Shown piece by piece: positions 28,475 to 35,489 of a stretch of DNA of 35,489 nt. The notes under the pieces are model-generated. The model saw nothing but the letters and a program-made list of their open reading frames with translations. It was not told the DNA's origin and made no database searches. Position 1 is the first letter of the stretch, and each line of letters opens with the position of its first letter. This stretch comes from an uncultured Myxococcales bacterium (GTDB lineage Bacteria > Myxococcota_A > Polyangia > Polyangiales > Polyangiaceae): the NCBI GenBank assembly GCA_937902985.1, contig CALFNG010000500.1, forward strand, positions 1-35,489, read 5' to 3'. The position numbers and the translations under genes are program-made.

Positions 28475-29163
28475 TTCTTCGGCTCCGTGGGCTGGCTGGA
28501 GTCCGCCATCTGGCTCATCTCGAGCGCGCGGACGTAGCTGACGATGGCCCAGCGATCGGCCACCGGAATCTGAGGGCCGTAGGCGGGCATCGTGCGTACG
28601 CCGTGGGTGATGGTCGCGAAGAGCTGCCCGTCGGGCATGTGCCGGAGACGCGGATCCTCGTACGAGGGCAGCGGCGCGAAGCCGCGCGACTCGCACGGGT
28701 CGGTCACCTTCTGGCGCTTGCAGACGACCATGCCCTTGCCGTCGCCCGTTCGGCCGTGGCACGGGGTGCAGTAGATCGTGTACCGCTCCTGGCCTCGGGC
28801 GAGCAGCTTCTCGATGCCGCCGGCGCGATTGATCGCCGCGGGCGGGACCGTCATCGCGTACCCCGACTTGTCGGGCAGGAGGCCGGTCGCCACCTCGGGA
28901 TCGTCTTCGTAACGGTCGCGCGCGATCGTGCCCTCGACCGGGGCTCGCATCGTGCGGTGGTCGGCGAAGAACTGGGAATACGACTCGGGGTTGTAGCGCT
29001 CGGTATCGTACATGTTGCGCTCGAGGAGGATCGGCGGATCGTCGCTCGTCTGCCCCCGGCAGCCGGCGACCCCGCCCGCGCTCAGCGCCACGCCAAGCGC
29101 GATGAGCGCACCGACCGCGCTCGACGCGCGAACCGTAACTGCAGCCGCGTTCACGCCGCTCAT
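28471..29163 (-). CDS. actE: ActE, monohaem cytochrome c lipoprotein of alternative complex III
   Basis: The protein has 230 residues. A signal peptide ends in the lipobox GVAGC (Cys35), so the protein is lipid-anchored on the periplasmic face. One class I cytochrome c domain follows with CTPCH (132-136) and Met192 (VRTMPAYG) as likely sixth iron ligand. Cys148 and Cys157 are placed to form a disulfide in an insertion after the haem motif. Lys and Ser/Pro fill the end. ActE is thought to pass electrons from ACIII toward the oxidase, here probably to the haem domain fused to CoxB. Both ends overlap neighbours: actD by ATGA and actF by GTGA. Confidence 0.93.
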   Translation of the reverse strand: MSGVNAAAVTVRASSAVGALIALGVALSAGGVAGCRGQTSDDPPILLERNMYDTERYNPESYSQFFADHRTMRAPVEGTIARDRYEDDPEVATGLLPDKSGYAMTVPPAAINRAGGIEKLLARGQERYTIYCTPCHGRTGDGKGMVVCKRQKVTDPCESRGFAPLPSYEDPRLRHMPDGQLFATITHGVRTMPAYGPQIPVADRWAIVSYVRALEMSQMADSSQPTEPKK

Positions 29164-29738
29164 GCCGGCTCCTCTTCGATCACTTCGACGTGCGCCGCGT
29201 GGAAACCTTCGAGCAGCTCGCGGGTCCGGACGACGTCAAACTTCGGGTCCTCGGCCTCGATCGAGATGAAGAACTTGTCGTCGGTCGCCGAGCGGAAGCG
29301 GTCGGACGCGAACACCGGGTGGTGGTGGCGCGGCAGCTTGTTCAGGCCGAACATGCCGAGCACGGCGCCGAACGCCGACAGCAGGATGGTGAGCTCGAAG
29401 AGAATCGGCACCATCGACGGCAAGGTCTGCGGCGCTCCCGGCGGCTTGTCGCCGACGACGGTCACGTAGTCGACGCCGTTCATCCAGTGCATCATCACGA
29501 ACGCGCCCGTCAGGCCGGTGAGCGCGAACGCGAGCACGATCCAGCCGAGGCGCGAGTCCCTGAGGCCCATCACGCGGTCCATGCCGTGCACCGGGAACGG
29601 CGTGTGCGTGTCCCAGTGCCTGTAGCCCGCGGCCTGGACCTTCTCGGCCGCGTGGAGGACGTCGTGCGCGCTCCCGAACTCCGCCAGGATGACGGCGGGG
29701 ACCGCCGCGCCGGACTTGGCAACTTTCGCGTCCATCAC
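29160..29738 (-). CDS. actD: ActD, DUF3341 membrane subunit of alternative complex III
   Basis: The protein has 192 residues. It begins with a short soluble part ([19 protein letters not shown] then [17 protein letters not shown], the best marker of this family), followed by two membrane helices (about 66-86 and 110-133) and a soluble C-terminus with [10 protein letters not shown] and [10 protein letters not shown]. ActD has no known cofactor and stabilises the complex in published ACIII structures. The start may be ATG 29738 or the adjacent ATG 29735; the first overlaps the actC stop as ATGA. The stop overlaps the actE start. Confidence 0.93.
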   Translation of the reverse strand: MMDAKVAKSGAAVPAVILAEFGSAHDVLHAAEKVQAAGYRHWDTHTPFPVHGMDRVMGLRDSRLGWIVLAFALTGLTGAFVMMHWMNGVDYVTVVGDKPPGAPQTLPSMVPILFELTILLSAFGAVLGMFGLNKLPRHHHPVFASDRFRSATDDKFFISIEAEDPKFDVVRTRELLEGFHAAHVEVIEEEPA

Positions 29739-31198
29739 TCCGCTCCTCCCGGAACGAGCCCGCCGGCGACCGCCGCGTCGGGCACGTGGTCCGGACCGTG
29801 TGGCTCCACGTGCTCTTCGCCCGCGTGGGCCAGGTGCGGATCAGCCTGCGGCATCGTGCCTTTGACCTCGGCCACCGCGACCATCGGCAGCCAGCGCATG
29901 AAGAGGAGGAAGAGCGTGAAGAACACGCCGATCGTTCCGGCGAAGATCCCGACGTCGATGATCGTCGGGCGATAGTAGCCCCACGAGCTCGGCAAGAAGT
30001 CTCGGTTCAGCGAGAGCACGATGATGACGAAGCGCTCGAACCACATGCCGATGTTGATGAGGATCGAGGCGACGAACATCACGGGGATGTTCGTGCGCAT
30101 GCTCTTGAACCAGTAGATCTGGGGCACGAGCGTGTTGCAGCTCATCATCCAGACCCACGCCCACCAGAACGGGCCCATCGGCCGGTTGTGGAGGAAGTGC
30201 GCCATCTCGTACTGGTTTCCCGAGTACCAGGCGACGAAGAACTCCATCGAATACGCGTAGCCAACGAGGAGCGACGTCAGGAGCAGGAACTTGTTCATCA
30301 GCTCGAGGTGTCGCATCAAGACCACGCGCTGGAGCTTGAAGACGCTGCGCGCGACGAGGAGCACCGTCTCGACCATCGCGAAGCCGCTGAAGACGGCGCC
30401 GGCGACGAAGTACGGCGGAAAGATCGTCGTATGCCAGCCGGGGATGACCGACGTGGCGAAGTCCATCGAAACGACGCTGTGCACGCTGAGCACCAGCGGC
30501 ATCGAGATGGCGGCGAGGATCAGGTACGCGCGCTCGTAGTTCTGCCAGTGGCGGTTGCTGCCGCGCCAGCCGAGCGCGAGGAAGCCGTAAACGCGCTGCC
30601 GCCACTTCGTCATCGACCGATCGCGCTGCGTCGCGAGGTCGGGGATGAGGCCCGTGTACCAGAAGAGGACCGACACGGTGAAGTACGTGCCGACCGCGAA
30701 CACGTCCCAGAGGAGCGGCGACTTGAAGTTCGGCCACAGCGTCATCTGGTTCGGGAACGGGAAGACGTAATAGAGCAGCCAGGGTCTGCCGACGTGAATG
30801 CCCGGGAAGATGAGCGCGCAGATGACGGCGAAGATCGTCATCGCCTCGGCGAAGCGGTTGATCGCCGTGCGCCACTTCTGCCGGAAGATGAAGAGAATGG
30901 CGCTGATGAGCGTGCCGGCGTGGCCGATGCCGACCCACCACACGAAGTTCGTGATGTCCCACGCCCAGTAGACCGGAGCCGTGTTTCCCCAGACGCCGAC
31001 GCCCCGATAGAAGAGGTAGGCGACGCAGACCGTGAAGAGGCCCGTGAGCGACGACGCGATGCCGAACAAGATCCACCACCCGCGCGGCGCGGCGGTCTCG
31101 GTGACCTTGACGATGTCGTCGGTCACCTCGGCGAGGGTGCTCCCCTCTTGAACGAGGTGAGCTTCGCCGAGCTCAGTAATGGGCTTCCAGTAAGCCAT
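29735..31198 (-). CDS. actC: ActC, NrfD-family quinol-interacting subunit of alternative complex III
   Basis: The protein has 487 residues with ten membrane helices, the fold of the NrfD/PsrC family. Typical segments are [18 protein letters not shown] near 90, the PWLLYY segment, [39 protein letters not shown], and WYSGNQYE before the last helices. Family knowledge places the quinol site near the periplasmic end of the helix bundle and the ActB iron-sulfur domain on top of it. The C-terminal 45 residues are His/Glu/Pro-rich and soluble. The start ATG 31198 shares one base with the actB stop (TGATG). Confidence 0.95.
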   Translation of the reverse strand: MAYWKPITELGEAHLVQEGSTLAEVTDDIVKVTETAAPRGWWILFGIASSLTGLFTVCVAYLFYRGVGVWGNTAPVYWAWDITNFVWWVGIGHAGTLISAILFIFRQKWRTAINRFAEAMTIFAVICALIFPGIHVGRPWLLYYVFPFPNQMTLWPNFKSPLLWDVFAVGTYFTVSVLFWYTGLIPDLATQRDRSMTKWRQRVYGFLALGWRGSNRHWQNYERAYLILAAISMPLVLSVHSVVSMDFATSVIPGWHTTIFPPYFVAGAVFSGFAMVETVLLVARSVFKLQRVVLMRHLELMNKFLLLTSLLVGYAYSMEFFVAWYSGNQYEMAHFLHNRPMGPFWWAWVWMMSCNTLVPQIYWFKSMRTNIPVMFVASILINIGMWFERFVIIVLSLNRDFLPSSWGYYRPTIIDVGIFAGTIGVFFTLFLLFMRWLPMVAVAEVKGTMPQADPHLAHAGEEHVEPHGPDHVPDAAVAGGLVPGGAE

Positions 31199-34100
31199 CA
31201 GACCATCTCCGGATTCGGGTTACGGACCTTGCCCAGGTACGTCGTCCGGGGACGCGTTCCGAGCTCCTGCAGCAGGCCGAACCGGCGGTCGGTTCGCGTC
31301 CACCGGGTCACGATGCTGTTCGGGTCGTTGATGTCGCCGAACACGATCGCGTCGGCGGGGCACGTCTGCTGGCAGGCGCTGCGGATCTCTTGATCCTTGA
31401 GCTCGCGGTACTCGCGCTTCGCGCGGATCTTCGCGGCCTGGATGCGCTGCACGCAGTAGGTGCACTTCTCCATGACGCCGCGGAAGCGCACGGTGACGTT
31501 CGGGTTCTGCTGCATCTGCAGCGATTCGGGCAGACCGCCCGTCTCTTTCCACACCGAGTCGTTGTGCCAGTTCAGGTAGTTGAAATGGCGCACCTTGTAC
31601 GGGCAGTTGTTCGCGCAGTAGCGCGTGCCGATGCAGCGGTTGTAGGCCATCTCGTTGAGGCCTTCGGGACCGTGCGTCGTGGCGTTGACCGGGCAGACGT
31701 TCTCGCACGGCGCTTCTTCGCAGTGCACGCACGCCAGCGGCTCGTTGATCGCCATGGGGTTGTCGGCGGTGGCGCCGAGCTTGGGGTCCTCGACCCAGTA
31801 GCGGTCGATGCGGAGCCAGTGCATCTCGCGGCCGCGCCACACTTCGAGCTTCCCGACGACGGGGACGTTGTTCTCGGACATGCAGGCGATGACGCACGCG
31901 CCGCACCCGGTGCAGGCGTTCAAGTCGACGGACATGCCCCACTGATGGCCCTGGCTGTAGTCTTGCTGGGTCCACATCGGGAGAGCGCGCTGGGGGGCGT
32001 TGTCGAGCTCCGCGAAGTTCGGCTTCAGCTTGTAGTCCGCGAGGGTCGCCTCGTGGGCGATGGGGCGGCCTTCGGTCGAGTCGTGCTCCTGCGTCTGCGC
32101 GAAGAAGTACGGCTCGCCGCCGGCCTTCGCGATCTGCGCGCCGACTGCGAAGCCGAGCGCCTGCGTCGTGCGGAGCGGGTACACGTCGAAGCCGCGGCCG
32201 TTGCCGATACGACCGGCCCTCTTTCGGCCCCACCCGAGCGTCAGCGCGATGCTGTTGTCGGCCTGGCCGGCGAGCACCCACGCGCCCACCGAGACCGACT
32301 GACCGTTGACGGTGAGCTTGATCAGGTCCTTGCTCTCGATGCCGAGAGCCTTGGCCGTGGCCGGCGAGACGATCGCCGCGTTGTCCCACACCAGCTTGGT
32401 GACGGGATCGGGCATCTCTTGCAGCCAGGTGTTGTTCGCGTGCGCCCCGTCGACCATCTTCGGACAGGGCGCGAACGTGACTTCGAGCGACTGCGGCCCG
32501 ACGCTCGCGGCGACGACGCGCTTGTCGATCGCGGCGGCCACGTCGACGCCGCGTAGGACCGGCGGGGGCGGCGGCTGCTGCGGGCGCGACGAGACGCCGA
32601 GGGCCAACGCGCGGTTCCACTCGCGCTCGAGGTCGGTCGCGTGGACGGGCACGGCGTTGCCGGCCGCGTCGTGGCATTCGACCTTGCCGTCGGTCAGGGG
32701 ACCACAGCCGTTGAGGCCGTGGGCGCCGAGGACCGCGGTCCGGACCGTGCCCCGAACGGCCTCGTGCGCCGACTTCTCGGGGGCGTTGGCCATGAAGGCG
32801 AGCAGTTCGATGTCCCCGCGCCCGTCGTAAAGGGGCGCGATGAGCGGCTGCCGGACGCTGGTGCTGCCGTCGAGCGCGCGCTCGTCGCCCCACGACTCGT
32901 AGGCGTGCGCGCGGGGGACGTGCCAGGTGCAGTTCTCGCTCGTCTCGTCGACGAAGAGCGAGGCGTGGACGCTGAACGGGACCTTGGCGAGCTTGTCGGC
33001 GAAGCCGACGTCGGCGGGCGCGTCGTAGACGGGGTTGCCGCCGAGGATGACGAGCGCCTCGACCTGGTTGGCCGCGATGGCGTTGGTCAGCGCCTTGATG
33101 TCGGTGACGGCGTCGAGCTCGTCGGGATCCGCGGCCGGAGCGCGCGAGAGCGAGGCGCCGACCGCGCCGAGCGCCGCGTTGAGCGCGTGCCCGAGGGCGT
33201 GGAGCGACGCCGGCTGGCGAGAGCCGACGACGACGACCGCTCGGCCTCGGTTGGCCGCGAGGTCCTTGGCGAGCGCCCCGAGCCACTGCGGCGGAATGCC
33301 GTCGCCCGTGGCCTTCGACACGCTGCGCTGAACGTCGTCACCCAGGGTGACGCCGTTCTTGGTGAGCTCGGTGGCGAGCGCGTGGGCGAAGCGCTCGACG
33401 TCGCTGGCCGCCAGGCGCAGGCGATGGTCGGCGTTCATGCCCGTCACCGTGCGCCCGGGCTCGACCACGTAGAGCCGGCTCATCGTGTCTTTCGAGGAAC
33501 GCAGGCGGCGCCCGGAGGCGAACATCTTCGTCGAGCGAACGCTGCCCGACTCGGTCTGCAAGAAGTCGCTGTCGAGCGACACGATGACCCGCGCCCGGTC
33601 GAACGAGTAGAGGGTGGTCAGCGGCTCGCCGAACGCGATGCGCGCGCCTTCGCGCGCGTTGCTGTCGCTGACGGCCGACCACGTGTGAACGCGCGCCTTC
33701 GGGAAGCGCTGCGCGAGCGCGGCGCGCATACGGATGACCGTGGGCGACAGGGTCGGCGGCATGAGGAGACGAAGGCGCGTGCCCTGGTCCGTGTCGAACT
33801 CGCCCAGCTTGGACGCGAGCGCCGCTTCGAAGTCGGCCCAGCTCGCGGGCGCGCCGCCCTTGCGGGGACCGGTTGACCGCTCCGGATCGTAGAGGTCGAG
33901 GATCGTGGCCTGGGTGACCGCGTCGGTCGCGCCGAGGCTCGATTGCTGCGACTCGTTGCCCTCGATCTTGGTGGGCCGGCCCTCGTGCGATTCGACGATG
34001 AGCCCGATCGCGTCGCCGCGGCGCTGGATGACCGTCGCGTAGTGCGACGGGACGCCCGGGATCACGTCTTCCGGCATCTTGGTGTACGGGACGATCTTCT

Positions 34101-34350
34101 CGAGCGGGCGGCGGCACCCCTCGGCGCCGACGAGCGCCATGGTCGCCGTCATCGCGCCCAGCAGGCCGCGCCGGCTGACGAGCAGCGCCTCTTCGGCCGG
34201 CGGCGTGGTGAAGTGCCCCTTGTTGGGGAACTCGGCGGCGTTCTGCTCGGCGACGGTCTCGTCGGAGCGGCCGCGGTCTTCGAGGTTACGCCAGTACTGC
34301 GGGGACCCGGGGTAGGGCTCGTGAACCGGATGCGGGGCTCGCTTGCTCAT
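31198..34350 (-). CDS. actB: ActB, large iron-sulfur subunit of alternative complex III
   Basis: The protein has 1050 residues from the ATG at 34350, which overlaps the actA stop as ATGA; the longer open frame upstream is a shadow of actA. A twin-arginine signal SRRGLLGAM begins at Ser59, well inside the protein, and is followed by a lipobox-like cysteine at 79, so export by Tat and lipid anchoring are likely. Residues about 85-790 form a molybdopterin-oxidoreductase-like domain that lacks its cofactor in known ACIII. The last 260 residues are a ferredoxin-like domain with [37 protein letters not shown] and CTYCVQR..CQQTCP for three 4Fe-4S and one 3Fe-4S cluster by family knowledge. It passes electrons from the ActC site to the ActA haems. 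Confidence 0.96.
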   Translation of the reverse strand: MSKRAPHPVHEPYPGSPQYWRNLEDRGRSDETVAEQNAAEFPNKGHFTTPPAEEALLVSRRGLLGAMTATMALVGAEGCRRPLEKIVPYTKMPEDVIPGVPSHYATVIQRRGDAIGLIVESHEGRPTKIEGNESQQSSLGATDAVTQATILDLYDPERSTGPRKGGAPASWADFEAALASKLGEFDTDQGTRLRLLMPPTLSPTVIRMRAALAQRFPKARVHTWSAVSDSNAREGARIAFGEPLTTLYSFDRARVIVSLDSDFLQTESGSVRSTKMFASGRRLRSSKDTMSRLYVVEPGRTVTGMNADHRLRLAASDVERFAHALATELTKNGVTLGDDVQRSVSKATGDGIPPQWLGALAKDLAANRGRAVVVVGSRQPASLHALGHALNAALGAVGASLSRAPAADPDELDAVTDIKALTNAIAANQVEALVILGGNPVYDAPADVGFADKLAKVPFSVHASLFVDETSENCTWHVPRAHAYESWGDERALDGSTSVRQPLIAPLYDGRGDIELLAFMANAPEKSAHEAVRGTVRTAVLGAHGLNGCGPLTDGKVECHDAAGNAVPVHATDLEREWNRALALGVSSRPQQPPPPPVLRGVDVAAAIDKRVVAASVGPQSLEVTFAPCPKMVDGAHANNTWLQEMPDPVTKLVWDNAAIVSPATAKALGIESKDLIKLTVNGQSVSVGAWVLAGQADNSIALTLGWGRKRAGRIGNGRGFDVYPLRTTQALGFAVGAQIAKAGGEPYFFAQTQEHDSTEGRPIAHEATLADYKLKPNFAELDNAPQRALPMWTQQDYSQGHQWGMSVDLNACTGCGACVIACMSENNVPVVGKLEVWRGREMHWLRIDRYWVEDPKLGATADNPMAINEPLACVHCEEAPCENVCPVNATTHGPEGLNEMAYNRCIGTRYCANNCPYKVRHFNYLNWHNDSVWKETGGLPESLQMQQNPNVTVRFRGVMEKCTYCVQRIQAAKIRAKREYRELKDQEIRSACQQTCPADAIVFGDINDPNSIVTRWTRTDRRFGLLQELGTRPRTTYLGKVRNPNPEMV

Positions 34351-34988
34351 CGGTGGCACCCCGCGCAGTTCTCGGGCGGATTGAGCTTGCGCGGCGGCTC
34401 GACGTGCGCGTCGTGCGTGTACGCCATGTTCGTGATCTGGCTGACGGGACGAATGAACTCGCTGTCCCCCTGCTTCACTTTCACGTCGCGGTGGCACTCG
34501 AGGCACCACCCCATGCTGAGGGGCTTTTCCATCCGCACTTGTTCCATCTGGTCGATGCGGCCGTGACAGGCCGCGCAGCCGACGCCCGCGGTCACGTGGA
34601 CGCTGTGGTCGAAGTAGACGTAGTCAGGAAGCTTGTGGATCCGGTTCCACTCCATGGGCGTGCCCGTCTGCCAGCTGACGCGGATCGGCTCGAGGAGCTT
34701 CGAGTCGGTCTTCACGACCTGGTGGCAATTCATGCAAGTTTCCGTGGGCGGCACCATCGCCAGCGGGGCTCGCTCGACGTTCACGTGGCAGTACCGGCAG
34801 TCGAGACCGAGTTGGCCGACGTGCAGCCGGTGCGAGTAAGGCACCGGTTGCTTGGGCGAGTACCCAACCTGCGTGAAATACGGCGAAAAATAGTACCAGA
34901 TGAAGAACACCACGCCGACGAGTCCGGCGGTGGCGCCTGCGCCCACGACCAGCGGGAGCTTGTTGAGTGAGCGAGGGAAGATTTGCAT
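34347..34988 (-). CDS. actA: ActA, pentahaem cytochrome c of alternative complex III
   Basis: The protein has 213 residues. An N-terminal membrane helix (about 11-33) is uncleaved and is followed by a periplasmic domain with five CxxCH motifs at 64-68, 85-89, 138-142, 162-166 and 208-212; the last one is only one residue from the end. His residues at 53, 56, 128 and 131 are candidate sixth ligands. This matches the pentahaem ActA of Rhodothermus marinus, the first gene of the ACIII operon, which collects electrons from ActB. The start ATG 34988 has no strong ribosome-binding site, though the N-terminal helix fits it well. A sigma70-like promoter lies about 110 bp upstream. Confidence 0.96.
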   Translation of the reverse strand: MQIFPRSLNKLPLVVGAGATAGLVGVVFFIWYYFSPYFTQVGYSPKQPVPYSHRLHVGQLGLDCRYCHVNVERAPLAMVPPTETCMNCHQVVKTDSKLLEPIRVSWQTGTPMEWNRIHKLPDYVYFDHSVHVTAGVGCAACHGRIDQMEQVRMEKPLSMGWCLECHRDVKVKQGDSEFIRPVSQITNMAYTHDAHVEPPRKLNPPENCAGCHR

Positions 34989-35095
34989 GGGGTCGGGAGC
35001 CTGCGCGGCCAGTCGCGGAAAGCGCGACGCTACCCAACGCGGGCGGGCTCGAGGGTCACTTGTGCGAGGAGACGAACAGGCCTGAGCCGCGCGCG

Positions 35096-35124
35096 CTTAT
35101 ACGAAATCAGGCTGGCTGAGACAA
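35096..35124 (-). promoter_or_regulatory. Sigma70-like promoter of the ACIII-caa3 operon
   Basis: On the minus strand TTGTCT (35124-35119) and TATAAG (35101-35096) are separated by exactly 17 bp, in the most AT-rich patch upstream of actA. Transcription would start near 35089, giving a leader of about 100 bases. No other good box pair is seen before actA, and the operon has no further internal gap large enough for an obvious promoter. Confidence 0.65.
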
Positions 35125-35434
35125 CCGGTGTTTTGCGAAAGATCTGCGCGACTTGTCACGAGCGGGAGGCGTGGGGCACGGTTATGGGCACGCGCACGGG
35201 GCGCCGCGCGGCGCGGACGTGGGCACAGGTTCGGGATCGGGATCGGGAGGAGCGAGCGCGGTCGACGCCTTCTATAGGCTGGTCTTGACGGAGTTGCTGG
35301 ACTTTCCGGTGGGGCGGCCCCGTGAGTAGGGCCAGTTCGATTTCAAGGCCAACACTTTCGTAGAGGCGTGGAGCTGCCTACCGCTGCGCCCGAAGCTGAA
35401 CGCTGAATCAGACCTGAAGCCGTCATGCGCCCCG
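35125..35434. other. Region without a recognisable gene
   Basis: No open frame here has a start, length and composition that convince me. A short TCGGGA-type repeat (TCGGGATCGGGATCGGGA) lies around 35231-35248. From 35333 a plus-strand frame reads without stop to the window end and includes FDFKANTFVEAW, but it has no start codon and soon runs into the hexamer repeat; it could be a decayed gene remnant or chance. Confidence 0.4.
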
Positions 35435-35489
35435 CCTCGCCCTCGCCCTCGCCCTCGCCCTCGCCCTCGCCCTCGCCCTCGCCCTCGCC
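35435..35489. repeat. Hexanucleotide tandem repeat CCTCGC, at least nine copies
   Basis: From 35435 to the last base the sequence is a perfect CCTCGC repeat (9 full copies plus one base), continuing beyond the window. A six-base unit keeps reading frame: on the plus strand it would read as alternating Pro-Arg, Leu-Ala or Ser-Pro, so it could be part of a gene beyond the edge or an intergenic microsatellite. Confidence 0.95.

Noticed and set aside
29786-31393. 535-residue plus-strand open frame opposite actC
   Set aside because: Antisense shadow rich in Asp, Glu, His and Arg, with no motif, opposite a well-conserved gene.
34983-35288. Plus-strand frame with a CATCH motif resembling a haem-binding site
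   Set aside because: It overlaps the actA start and the operon promoter on the other strand, has no signal peptide, and is Arg-rich like other chance frames in GC-rich DNA. One CxxCH is not enough.

Overview
The window is very GC-rich, its genes are densely packed and mostly on the minus strand, and many start with GTG or TTG. Together with an alternative complex III (ACIII) plus caa3-oxidase operon and long genes that match no family I know, this suggests a myxobacterium (Myxococcota), most likely of the Polyangia/Sorangiineae side. This is an inference from gene content; there is no rRNA or other marker gene here to fix it.

Left part (1-20.4 kb) is mixed housekeeping and accessory content. 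It starts with the tail of a plus-strand gene and continues with a thioredoxin-like lipoprotein and an ABC-F ATPase broken by one base. A divergent beta-hydroxyacid-dehydrogenase-like gene follows, then a dnaJ-like gene directly followed by an orphan FliI/SctN-family secretion ATPase. Next come three unrecognised genes: a methyltransferase-like protein with a long coiled coil, a membrane protein and a large lipoprotein. After these are a divergent Rep/PcrA-type helicase, a hydrolase overlapping a Cys/Met-metabolism PLP enzyme, prolyl-tRNA synthetase, and an astB-like gene overlapping a crotonase.

Right part (20.5-35.0 kb) is one minus-strand respiratory operon of 13 genes with overlaps or very short gaps: actA-actB-actC-actD-actE-actF, an unnamed membrane-anchored Pro/Ala-rich protein, a SCO copper chaperone, coxB (CuA plus cytochrome c), coxA, coxC, coxD, and a lipoprotein. 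ACIII oxidises quinol and passes electrons through the ActA/ActE haems to the cytochrome c domain fused to CoxB, then CuA, haem a and the haem a3/CuB site of CoxA, where O2 is reduced. CoxA carries the YSHP motif of A2-type oxygen reductases, which fits the known pairing of ACIII with caa3 oxidase in Rhodothermus marinus. A good sigma70-like promoter lies about 110 bp upstream of actA, and a very long imperfect hairpin sits right at the operon's 3' end.

Most unusual points: the CuA-binding motif of CoxB is split by about 27 extra residues; CoxC also has a long loop with two cysteines; two genes of the operon carry in-frame 12-bp tandem repeats; the 131-bp hairpin at 20387-20517 looks like a mobile or dispersed palindromic element; the ABC-F gene is frameshifted; and a type III secretion/flagellar-family ATPase stands without any export-apparatus neighbour. 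No tRNA, rRNA, CRISPR array, transposase or integrase was found.
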